From CAVPDG01 sp963702535 (lineage in GTDB: Bacteria > Chloroflexota > Anaerolineae > Anaerolineales > UBA4823), in assembly GCA_963702535.1 (NCBI GenBank), contig CAVPDG010000011.1:248001-312000 (forward strand): a DNA stretch of 64,000 nt. The letters run 5' to 3'. The position numbers and the translations under genes were made by a program. Below are positions 34,898-44,295 of the stretch, piece after piece. Every line of letters starts with the position of its first letter. The stretch's first letter is position 1. The notes below the pieces were generated by a model. It was not told the origin of the DNA, did not search any database, and saw nothing but the letters and a program-made list of their open reading frames with translations.

Positions 34898-37154
34898 TTA
34901 AAACAGGCGTAATTGCGGGGCGTCATAGGTGAGTGAATCCTGCGTGATTTGGTCATCCAACGAGGAGCGCGTGAGCGTAGGCGTTTGCAACAACGAGCGG
35001 ATCTGGCGGTATTTCAGGAATCTCCATCCAGTTTCGACAGCCTGGCGTAAGCGCGGGTCATGTTGGAGCTTGTACGCTACCAGGTTGGCGCGCCCGCCGG
35101 GGAGGACGAGCAGCGACTTTTGCGGCGCGTATGGGTTCGTCAGGATGATGTCGCAGATCGCCGCTGAGGCGATCACATGGATGGCGTAGAGAAGCTCGCC
35201 GTGACTGTCATAAACGAGCATGGGTTTATCGCCCTCGATTGTGCAATTCAGGCGGTGTAGAATGTGTAAAAGTGCACTGGATATCTCGCTCAAGTCGGCG
35301 CGCCTCGCCTCCGGCGAATCTTGCTTGCTGATCTGCCAGCGAGTATCTTCTGGGGCAACCGGCTCTCCGTAGGATTGGATGCAAACATGAACCAGCTCTG
35401 AGGCAGGCGTCAGTAACCCGGTGAAGATTTGGCAGAGACGCTGTGTCGTATTCGAGTGGCGTCAAGCCGGGAGACTCGATCAATTGCCGGACCGCCTCTT
35501 TCTCAACCCGATCTGAGAGCGATGCACTGGTCTCACCGGTTTTTTCCAGCCACCATTGCCCAATTTCCGTTGATTTTTCGCTGCCGCCATAGCGGATGAA
35601 GCCTTGCCGGAAGGAGAACGAACCGTCGAGTGAGTTATTGATCTCTGAGACGACATCGGCAAGAGGGGGCGTGAGATGCAAGGCGTGCTGTTGGATTGCG
35701 GATTTCAGAGCGGCGGCTTGTAAGGTGAGGAAGCTTGCAGGCTCGCCGCGATCGCGGAGGTGTTCTCGGGCGGCGTCGGCAAAAAGGCGGATAATTTCCG
35801 ATCCGCTCGGGGCTGCTTCTGATCTGCCCGGTGCAGATGGGACGTCCAAACGATCTGCGCTTGCCCGCTATCCAGCCTCAGCGCCAGACCGCTCAGTTCA
35901 AAGCCGGCTGACTCGCCAGCAACCAGGGCTGCGGTTAGAAAGCCGGGCTCATTCTCACCGATCAGACCGAAAACCGGTATGCCTTTCCCAAGCAAGGGGT
36001 TGAGACTCTCGAGCCCAGCCTTGAGCGCGCTGCTGTGCCAGCTCCAATCGTAGCGCCTTCTCCTGAGCACACTCTTGAAGTGCCCCAGGGCATCTCTCCC
36101 CCAAAGCCAGCCAGACCAAAGGGCTGATAGAGTCCAAAAAGCCTGGTTAGGCCTGGGCAGCGGGGCGATGACCGCCTCGAACTGGATTTTGATAGACTGC
36201 TCTGCCAGATCGGAGAGCCTGCCTTCAAAGACGCTGACGCCGCCAGTGGCTGGAGGCGCTTCGGGCCAGCGCGACCATGGGACGGGAGGCATGTCTGACG
36301 CCCAAAGTTGGATGGAGTTTTCCAGGGCAAGCCAAACGTTGCTTTCCCTGAAACGGGGGGGGATGGTTAGCTGGCGAGGGCGCGCCCGGCTGGTGGGGTG
36401 CTGCCAGAGCGTATTTGCCTGGTCTAATGCTGTCAGGATCAGGGCAATAAGATGCTTCTTCTTCACATCGGCAAGAGGAAGGCTGTCCAGGCGATTGATG
36501 ATGGTGAAGAGTGCGTATAGCGAGCGTGGCAGGTACACGTCTAAGGCTTCTTTTACATGTTGCCGGTCTGGGTCATCTATGGCAGCCACACGTTCCAGGG
36601 CGCGCGCATGAGTGTAACCCGCTTGAAGAAAATTGCGTCAGCCTGGCAAGATCGGAGTCCGTGCTGGGGTGCTCTCCGGAAGTACCACACTGCGGGCAGG
36701 TATACACTCGGGCGAAGGGTTGGTTCTTATCACGATCCCAAAAAAAAGCATCTGCCATTACATCAGTATGGCACACATCACAGCGTGTCGTATAGAGTGA
36801 GCGGATGTGCGGCTCCAGCCGTTCGTCTCCTTTGCGTGCGGCTGCCAATTCGGCTAACGCAGAGCGGAGGTCAGCCTCGGTGGGGGGATTGGCTGCCATA
36901 TCCAGGAGGAAGCGGCTGATAGGATTATTCGCGGCAACCACGATCCGGTAACCGGCTCGCGCCGCCTCGATGACCGCTCTTGGAGAAGCGCAGAAAGGGT
37001 CGAGGACCCAGGGATGCGCGGATTGATCCTGAATGGGGATCTGCGCGGCGAGCCAGGATGAGATCACACCGCTCGATACGGGTGGTAAGAAGCGGGAGAG
37101 AGGCTCAACTTTCGGGGGAGGAAGACCCGGGATATAGGCGCCTGGCACAAGCAT
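34898..37154 (-). CDS. Zn-ribbon DNA methylase-like protein, three frame shifts
   Basis: One gene of about 750 codons in four frame segments. The N-terminus has LDPFCASPRAVIEAARAGYRI, like motif I of DNA methylases (DPFxGSG), then a zinc ribbon (CDVCHTDV and CPQCG), recalling COG1743-type methylases. The middle (36589-35705) and C-terminal part (ELLYAIHVIASAAICDIILTNPY-like) are not recognised; no DPPY/NPPY catalytic motif was found except the similar TNPYAP. Shifts lie at 36629-36632 (extra A on plus), about 35813 (a base missing) and about 35443 (extra base). Methyltransferase activity is only a hypothesis. It converges with the LCP gene. Confidence 0.55.
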
Positions 37155-37312
37155 CTGCTACCTCCCTCAAAAGTATAATGTTTTCTTGTAAAAATTCAAC
37201 AGGAGAAAGGTGAATGGGTATACCAAAAACCGGTATATCCTAACAACATTTGAGTGCTCCCAGGCGAATTTTGGTGGAGGCTGGTGAGCGAATCCGCCTC
37301 GCTCCGTGCGAA

Positions 37313-38753
37313 CTAATCGATTGTAAATAGAAGAGCCATATTGGCGGGCTGTGTCTCCTGGATGGGAAAGCCGCACACAAGCACGATTTGCTGTCCGGCG
37401 GTGAGGCTGGTAGATGCACGCATGGCTGCCTTGACGGAGGCAAGCATATCTTCGATCGACTCCGAATGCTTGACGTTAAAGGGGTGAATGCCCCACAGTA
37501 GAGCGAGACGTTGATATGTGCTGGTGTTCGGCGTGAAAGCCAGGATGGGCACAGATGGGCGAGTCTTGGACATCAGTTGGGCAGTGCGACCGCTCTTGGT
37601 GAAAACAGCGATTGCAGCTACGTTGCGGTCGTAGGCGAGCTCTCGAGCAGCCAGGGTGATAAAGTAAGCATCATCCTGGCTATCTTCCCGGGCTGCCAGA
37701 CCTTGCCAGCGCCCCCACTCGCTGAAGTGCTCTTCTGCCTGACAAATAATGGCATGCATGGTCTCTACGGACTGAACGGGATAAGCGCCAACGGAGGTCT
37801 CGCCGGATAGCATCACGGCATCGGTGCCATCGAAAATGGCGTTGGCGACATCGGACGCCTCTGCCCGGGTTGGGCGGGGGTTGTGGATCATCGAATCGAG
37901 CATCTGCGTGGCGGTGATGACGAGCTTGGCGCTGCTGGTTGGCAGAGGTGATGATGCATTTTTGGGCGATGGGTACTTTCTCAGGCGAGAGCTCGACGCC
38001 GAGATCGCCACGCGCCACCATCACGCCATCGGCGGATGCGATAATTTCAGCGAGGTTATCCAGCGCTTCGGGTCGTTCAAGCTTGGCGATGATCAGCGGG
38101 TGGTGCGCGCCAGCTCCGTGCGCCTGGATTTGTTTTCTGAGCAGGTGGAGGTCCTGCGCCTGGCGGACAAAAGAGATGGCAACTGCATCCACCCCTTCCC
38201 CCAGACCGAACTCCAGATCGATTTCGTCCTTTTCCGTCAGGGCAGGCAGGTTGATCCATACCCCTGGCAAGTTGACCCCTTTGTGGGATTTCAGGATGCC
38301 GCCTAAAACCACCCGCGTTTCAACAGCATCCGCAGTGACTTTTGTGACCTCGAGCTCCAGATTCCCATCATCGAGCAGGATGCGATTGCCGGGTACGGCG
38401 ATCGTGGTTAATTGCGCATAGTCGACACTGACCGTGTGGGCATCGCCGATCAGGGGTTTGGTGGTCAGGGTAAGGGATTGACCGGCGGATAGCTCGATGC
38501 TCCCGTTGGCGATTTCGCCGATGCGGATTTTTGGTCCCTGCAGATCCTGGAGGATGGCAATAGGGCGCCCAACATCTGCGGAAATTTTCCTGATGCGCTG
38601 GATGATTTGATGGTGCTCCATGTGATCGCCGTGGGAGAAGTTGAGGCGAAACACATCCACACCAGCCTGGACCAGCCGGAATAAGGCTTGCTCATCCCGG
38701 CTGGCAGGACCAACGGTGGCGATAATTTTTGTGCGGCGGTTGTTAACCTGCAT
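37313..38753 (-). CDS. pyk: Pyruvate kinase, one frame shift
   Basis: It makes pyruvate and ATP from phosphoenolpyruvate. Segment one runs MQVNNRRTKIIATVGPAS, RLNFSHGDH, QDLQGPKIRIG, and KLERPEALDN (active-site Lys), ARGDLGVEL. Segment two, from about 37940, continues SAKLVITATQMLDSM, DGTDAVMLSGETSVGAYP and the C-terminal regulatory domain. One surplus base near 37937-37941 (AACCAGCAGC) separates them. Joined length of about 480 residues is normal. Because it is a core glycolytic gene, a sequence error is the likely cause. ATG 38753 is preferred over TTG 38780. Confidence 0.93.
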
Positions 38754-38788
38754 GGCGGAAAAGAGCGCACTGAACGGCAAAGGCTCGC

Positions 38789-40088
38789 CTAGATATAATG
38801 GAGCTCCTTTGCCTGGCGGGTTAATTCTTCACGGAACACGGGATTAGCAATATTGATCAAGGATTGGGCTCGCTGGCGGATGGTCTTGCCGTAAAGGTCG
38901 GCGATGCCGTACTCGGTGACGATATAGCGCACATGATTACGCGATGTAACCACACCCGCCCCGGGTTTCAAGGCGACAACGATGCGGCTGATATCCTTGG
39001 CTGTGCTGGGCAGGGCGATGATCGGTACTCCGCCGCGCGATCGCGATGCACCGTAAATGAAATCCAACTGCCCACCTACGCCGCTATACAACTTGTGCCC
39101 AATGCTATCAGCGCAGACTTGCCCGGTAAGATCGACCTCAATTGCAGAGTTGATTGCGACCATGCGCTCGTTTTGGGCGATGACGAAGGGATCATTGACA
39201 TATTCTGTAGGGTGCAGCTCGATGATGGGATTATCGTCAACCCATCGATACAGAGTGCTTGTGCCCAGGATAAATCCGGCGATGATCTTACCCGGGTGAA
39301 GCGTCTTTCTGGCATTGGTGAGCACGCCAGCCTCGACCAGATCGATGATGCCATCCGAGAACAATTCGGTGTGAATACCCAGGTCTTTTTTCTCAAAGAG
39401 GAATTTCAGGACCGCATCCGGGATAGCGCCGATGCCTAACTGCATCGTGGCGCCATCGGGGATCAATTCGGCGATGTGACCGGCGATGCTCTCGACGATC
39501 TCGGACGGACCCTCCGCCCCCATGGGGAGCTCAGGCAGGGGATAATCGACGGGGACGACATGATTCAAACGGCTGACGTGGATGAAGGAATCGCCCAGCG
39601 TGCGCGGCATTTGTTGGTTTACTTCAGCGATAATCATTTTCGCCGATTCAGCCGCGCTCTTTGTCAAGCCAACTTCGATGCCCAGGCTGCAGAAGCCATG
39701 CTCATCCGGCGGTGAGACATGGATGAGGGCGACATCCACAGGAAGGATTTTTCTCTTAAACAGGAGGGGGAATTCAGATAGTAAGACAGGTGTAAAATCA
39801 GCCCGCCCTTCCTGGACCGCTTTGCGAATATTGGCGCTGATGAACATGGTGTTCACGCGCAGGTGACCTTCCATATTCGGAGCAACATAGTCTGCAGGAC
39901 CGACGGTCAACGCCTGACAGATCTCAACATTCTGCACATTTGGAGCGTACTTCACCAGCGCGGCGAGTACCTTTTGGGGCACGGAGCAGTTGCCGGTTAA
40001 GAAATATGCGTTGATCCGATTGGATCTTCGTTGCAGCTACTTCGGGGGTGACGATACGCGATTCGTAGATTTTTTCCCATGCGGCCAT
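38789..40088 (-). CDS. Acetyl-CoA hydrolase / 4-hydroxybutyrate CoA-transferase family, one frame shift
   Basis: A CoA-transferase of about 432 residues. After MAAWEKIYESRIVTPEVAA the frame shifts near 40008-40012 (one T too many in ATTTC), then continues FLTGNCSVPQKVLAALV. Later motifs are MQLGIGAIPDAVLKFL, GIHTELFSDGIIDL with the catalytic Glu, and YSGVGGQLDFIYGASRSRGG, matching AbfT/Cat2-like enzymes that move CoA between carboxylates during fermentation. AGGAGG precedes the ATG at 40088, which lies 4 bp from the ald stop, so the two genes form an operon. Confidence 0.88.
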
Positions 40089-40092
40089 GGTG

Positions 40093-41184
40093 TTATTCCT
40101 CCTGTCCCAGCGGGGAATAACGGGAGAGATGCACCATTTTCCCTTGATGCGTATTGATCGCTTTTTCTATTGCCGGATTTTCGGCAATGGCGATATCTAC
40201 CCCCTTGTTTGCCAACTCCAGAATATATTGGAAGGCTGCATTTACAAAGGTTTGGGTCGATGTCCGGGCGACAACACCGGTCATGTTGGGTACACAATAA
40301 TGGACAATACCTTCTTCAATGTAGGTGGGGTGATCGTGGGTTGTGGGACGCGAAGTCTCCACGCAACCGCCTTCATCAATACTGATATCCATGATGATGG
40401 CGCGATGTTTCATCTTCTGTACCATTTCGCGGGTGATGACAATCGGCGCTCGCTCAAATGGAACGAGTACAGCACCCACAACCACGTCGGCAAAAGAGCA
40501 GGCGCGGGTCAGGTTAACCGGGTTCGAGATCATGGTTACCACACTGGGGAAACGGTCGTGGATCTTTTGAAGCGCTGGCAGGCTGACATCCAGCACGGTC
40601 ACATGCGCCCCCATTGCCAGGAATGCCTGGGTCGATTGTGTGCCAACGACCCCGGCGCCGACGATGACCACTTCCGCGGGAGGCACACCGGGCGCTCCTC
40701 CGATGAGGACGCCCCTGCCGCCAGCATCGTTCTGGAGCAAGCGGGCTACAATCTGCGGCGCCATCTGCCCCCCGATTTGTGCGAGTGCATGGTGTACAGG
40801 AACCTCGCCCGAATCAAGCTGGATTTGTTCAAGAGCGATGGCAGTGATTTCTCTTTCTAAAAGCTTATCGATCTTGTCCTGGCGGGCGGAGTTGAGATGG
40901 AGCAAACCGGTCAGCGCGGTGCCCGGTTGGAGCCACTCGATCTCATCCAGCAAAGGTCGCGCAACTTTAACCAGCAGGTCTGCTCTGCCAAATACTTCGT
41001 GCCCGGAGTAGACAATGCGGGCGCCGGATTGCTCATATTCTTGATCGCTATAACCCACCCCCACCCCGGCTTCATGCTCAACGTAACATTTGTGGCCCTG
41101 CTTCACCAACATAGAGACTGCAGATGGTGTCAGGCCGACGCGGAACTCGTACGATCGTCGTTCTTTGGGGATTCCGATATTCAT
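40093..41184 (-). CDS. ald: Alanine dehydrogenase
   Basis: An NAD-dependent enzyme that interconverts alanine with pyruvate and ammonia. The 363-residue protein starts MNIGIPKERRSYEFRVGLTP, has VKVARPLLDEI (substrate-binding Lys), GLLHLNS (His), the NAD loop VVIVGAGVVGTQ, and the DISIDEGGCVETSRPTTHDHPTY signature. Length is typical. It leads a two-gene unit with the CoA-transferase, suggesting amino acid fermentation. The gene is intact. Confidence 0.94.
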   Translation of the reverse strand: MNIGIPKERRSYEFRVGLTPSAVSMLVKQGHKCYVEHEAGVGVGYSDQEYEQSGARIVYSGHEVFGRADLLVKVARPLLDEIEWLQPGTALTGLLHLNSARQDKIDKLLEREITAIALEQIQLDSGEVPVHHALAQIGGQMAPQIVARLLQNDAGGRGVLIGGAPGVPPAEVVIVGAGVVGTQSTQAFLAMGAHVTVLDVSLPALQKIHDRFPSVVTMISNPVNLTRACSFADVVVGAVLVPFERAPIVITREMVQKMKHRAIIMDISIDEGGCVETSRPTTHDHPTYIEEGIVHYCVPNMTGVVARTSTQTFVNAAFQYILELANKGVDIAIAENPAIEKAINTHQGKMVHLSRYSPLGQEE

Positions 41185-41389
41185 ATCTGTACCTCGGTTC
41201 GTCCTGATCTAAACTTATGGTTCATGATTATGAGGACTGGGAGCTGCCTTCCGATGCCCGGGAATCCTTACAGTCCGGTCTCCTGATTGGAGCCGCGGAA
41301 CTGGTTCAATAATTCAGTATAACATGGGAGCGAATTGAGGAATAATGCTTTAGGGCAGGTTTGATTTTGATAAATGTCACGTTTAAGGT

Positions 41390-42544
41390 TTAGCGCCTGG
41401 CAGCAGGCGAACAGGCTCCCGGTTGGCGGTGGATGTAGCTGCCGCCCTGGCTTACTTGGTGGATTGCCACGGGAAATCTTTCGATAAGCCGGGCGGCTTC
41501 AGCCAACCCAACCATACCGAAGTGTGGTTTCTCCAGGAAGGAGATTTGTCGAAGTACATCAACAACATGCTGGATAGTGAGCAGGAGCACGCCAAGCCAT
41601 TGTTGGGAAGTGAGCGTTTCATCAAGCCAGATATAGGAGAAGAAAACGACCACAAACATCTCGCCCAGACCCAGCAAGGCTGTCTGCATGCCGCCGAGAT
41701 GCTTGACGCCGGCGAAGAGCATCAAGCGCGATAAGAACGTGACCAGCGTCAAGCCGATTAATGGCGTAACAATCAGAGGGGCGACCGCCACAGGTTGAAC
41801 CCCAGAAACCAGGTATGCCGGGACAACAACGATGCTCATCGCAATCAATGTATAGAGGGTGACAGTTGGCGAGGGCATGTCGTAGAGAACTCGCTGATTG
41901 ATGGGCAAATGAAGCGCGTAAAGAGCAGCTGCAATGAGCATCTCAATCACGCCGATAACGTCTACCTTGCTGCCTGCAGATCTTGTCAGCAGGTAGACTG
42001 CTGGAATGGCGATAGCGATCCTGATCCAGGTGATGCGGCTGGGAGGCTGGCGATCGAGAAGCAGCCAGAACGCCAGGAAGAGGGGATACATGGTGTACAA
42101 GAGATGCCCAACCGATGCATCGATCCGACCTAGAGCGCTGTAATAGAATAATGACCCCAGCCCATTGATGACACCCGCGATCAAGCAACCTGCCAGACCG
42201 GCAGGATAAATATATAGAGACTTCCTGAAGAAAATAAAGACGACCAGAAAGAGCAGCAAGGCTGAAAATGCGGTGCGAATACTCACCACTGCCAAGGGAG
42301 GCATACCCAACAGGATGGCTTGCTTTCCGAAGATCGGCACCATCCCCAGAAAGAGGGCAGAACCCAAGGCGGCAAAGATGCCACGCGTGCGCAGGCTTCT
42401 CTCGGAGGAGCTGACCTTCTGGGGAGGGGCGCTGCTCACCAGGGTCGTTGCCTCGGTCTTGGGTTTTGCTGCGGGTGTGTCCAATGGGGAGAATACTCTC
42501 TGCTTTGCCTGATGTGAGATGAGGCGATCAATTGAGCATGGCAC
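41390..42544 (-). CDS. EamA/DMT-superfamily permease
   Basis: A ten-TM drug/metabolite transporter with two EamA repeats: GIFAALGSALFLGMVPIFGKQA opens the first and GVIEMLIAAALYALHLPINQ the second. A 50-residue polar N-terminal tail precedes TM1. The end is uncertain: in the written frame the last helix turns into VVDVLRQISFLEKP, whereas a one-base shift near 41565 gives TISMLLMYFDKSP, a better TM10, and a stop at 41452. It overlaps the PLP-REC gene by 17 bp (GTG start), so it may export a product of that enzyme. The substrate is unknown. Confidence 0.8.
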   Translation of the reverse strand: MPCSIDRLISHQAKQRVFSPLDTPAAKPKTEATTLVSSAPPQKVSSSERSLRTRGIFAALGSALFLGMVPIFGKQAILLGMPPLAVVSIRTAFSALLLFLVVFIFFRKSLYIYPAGLAGCLIAGVINGLGSLFYYSALGRIDASVGHLLYTMYPLFLAFWLLLDRQPPSRITWIRIAIAIPAVYLLTRSAGSKVDVIGVIEMLIAAALYALHLPINQRVLYDMPSPTVTLYTLIAMSIVVVPAYLVSGVQPVAVAPLIVTPLIGLTLVTFLSRLMLFAGVKHLGGMQTALLGLGEMFVVVFFSYIWLDETLTSQQWLGVLLLTIQHVVDVLRQISFLEKPHFGMVGLAEAARLIERFPVAIHQVSQGGSYIHRQPGACSPAARR

Positions 42545-44213
42545 GGACCTCGTCCATCAGCTCATCATTCATGAACTCGCCTTTTTGCATCAGCGAGTGG
42601 ATTTGCCCCTGCAGGCGTTGTTTCTCCGCAGGGGTCAGCTCCTTGGCTGTAACGACGACTACCGGGATTTGGGCAGTCTGTGGGTTCGCTTTTAAGGCGT
42701 CCAGCACGCCAAAGCCATCGACCTCGGGCATCATCAGATCGAGGATGATCAGATCGGGCAGCTCCCTTTCAGCCAGCACGATTGCTTCGCGGCCGTTATC
42801 CGCCTCATAGATCGTGTAATCGCCTTGAGATTGGAGAATCCTGCGGATCAGACGGCGAGCGTCGGGCATATCATCCACGATGGCAATCCGCGGGAAGCGG
42901 TCGGGGCTGATCTTATCCAGCGCGGATAACAAGCCTTCCTCAGGGGTCTCCGCCATTGCCTGGGATGGCATTTCCAGATTACGCGCCCAATGATCGCCCA
43001 GGATGATCTTCTCAACGGGCATGGTATGCCCGGTGCAATTCACGACGATGGTATCGGTCGGCTTGATCACGCCTGCCCTGATCAATTTGGTCAAGCCAGC
43101 GAAGGCTACCGCCGCGGCTGGCTCGACAGAGAAGCCCTCCATTTTCGCCAGGATATGGATCATGCGGAAGGTTTCTTCATCGCTGACGGCTTCGAAAGTT
43201 CCGGCTTGCTGTTGTTTCATGCGCTGGAACAATAAAGAATATGTGCGACCCGGATCGCCGGTGGCAAGCGTGGCGATGTGCGTGCGCGGGGAGTATACCG
43301 GCTCGGCGATCTCGAGCCCCTGCTTCCAGGCATGCACCATGGGGGCGCAGCCCTCCGCCTGGATATTTGCCAGGGCGGGCAGCCGATCGATCCATCCCAT
43401 CGCCATCATCTCGGAAAAGCCCTTCATAACTCCCACGGGTCCCAAGCCGCCGCTGACCGCCTGGACGTACCAATCTGGCACACGCCAGGGGGTGGGCTGT
43501 TGGGGGGCGGGAAGCTGATCCGGATCAGCTAAAGCAGTAAGTTGCTCTACGATCTCGAATGCAATGGTCTTCATCGCCTCAACGGAGGGGATGGTTCTCA
43601 CGCCACGCTCCAGGTTCAACCCGCGTTGTCTGGCAAACTCGGTAGCCACCTTTTTGGCCTGGTCGTAGGATGCGGTTACTTTTACGACCTGTGTGCCGTA
43701 AATGGCTACTTCGCGCATCTTTTCTGCCGGCACGAGGCTGGTAAGAAATGCCCAGAGCTTGATGCCAGCCCTGGCTGCGTAAGCAGAATATGCAATGGCG
43801 ACATTCCCCGTGGAAGCCAGGACAGCTTCTGTGACTCCGGCTTCCTTGAGCGAGGCGATGGCTACAGCAGCCTGGCGATCTTTGAAAGAGCTGGTCGGTC
43901 CCTGGCGCTCATCTTTGATGTAGATGTTTGGGCAGCCTAACATCAGACCCAGGTTGACCGCATGGATCAGAGGAGTGCCCCCTTCGCCCATCGAAAGCTG
44001 AGGTGTGAACTCCTGCAGCGGCAGCAGCTCACGGTATCTCCAAAGATTGAAAGGTCTTTTATTCAGGTTGAGTGGGAGAGAGGTTCCGATGGATGAATAA
44101 TCGTATTGCGCCTCGCCCCATTGGCTTTGACACTCGGGACAATAAACCGTTAATGGCGAATAGGGGAATTTTGCACCGCAATCGAGACAATGGACAAAAA
44201 TATAGGAAGGCAA
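42528..44213 (-). CDS. Threonine-synthase-like PLP enzyme fused to a response-regulator receiver domain
   Basis: 561 residues in one open frame. An N-terminal zinc ribbon (CLDCG and CPEC, Cys9/12/25/28) leads into a fold-type II PLP enzyme with the Schiff-base Lys111 in SSFKDRQA, TGNVAIAYSAYAARAG (phosphate loop) and GGLGPVGVMKGF, as in threonine synthase. A linker (AETPEEGLLSALDKIS) joins residues 442-561, a complete REC domain: Asp447-Asp448, phosphoacceptor Asp492 in LIILDLMMPE, Thr522 and Lys544. The TTG start at 44213 has CTGGAG upstream; the longer frame to 44282 is less likely. It lies between a hybrid kinase and an EamA permease. The reaction (threonine, cysteate or other) is unknown; phospho-control is inferred. 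Confidence 0.9.
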   Translation of the reverse strand: MPSYIFVHCLDCGAKFPYSPLTVYCPECQSQWGEAQYDYSSIGTSLPLNLNKRPFNLWRYRELLPLQEFTPQLSMGEGGTPLIHAVNLGLMLGCPNIYIKDERQGPTSSFKDRQAAVAIASLKEAGVTEAVLASTGNVAIAYSAYAARAGIKLWAFLTSLVPAEKMREVAIYGTQVVKVTASYDQAKKVATEFARQRGLNLERGVRTIPSVEAMKTIAFEIVEQLTALADPDQLPAPQQPTPWRVPDWYVQAVSGGLGPVGVMKGFSEMMAMGWIDRLPALANIQAEGCAPMVHAWKQGLEIAEPVYSPRTHIATLATGDPGRTYSLLFQRMKQQQAGTFEAVSDEETFRMIHILAKMEGFSVEPAAAVAFAGLTKLIRAGVIKPTDTIVVNCTGHTMPVEKIILGDHWARNLEMPSQAMAETPEEGLLSALDKISPDRFPRIAIVDDMPDARRLIRRILQSQGDYTIYEADNGREAIVLAERELPDLIILDLMMPEVDGFGVLDALKANPQTAQIPVVVVTAKELTPAEKQRLQGQIHSLMQKGEFMNDELMDEVRAMLN

Positions 44214-44295
44214 TTTGATCTCCAGGAAGATGGTTTTATTCAGTGGTAAAGAACGATTGGAGCGTGCCAGGATACAGCACAATCTCCGAGGAAGC

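Noticed and set aside
37200..37230. GGTATACC/GGTATATCC pair as an operator for pyruvate kinase
   Set aside because: It lies downstream of the gene and is short, so it is more likely chance.
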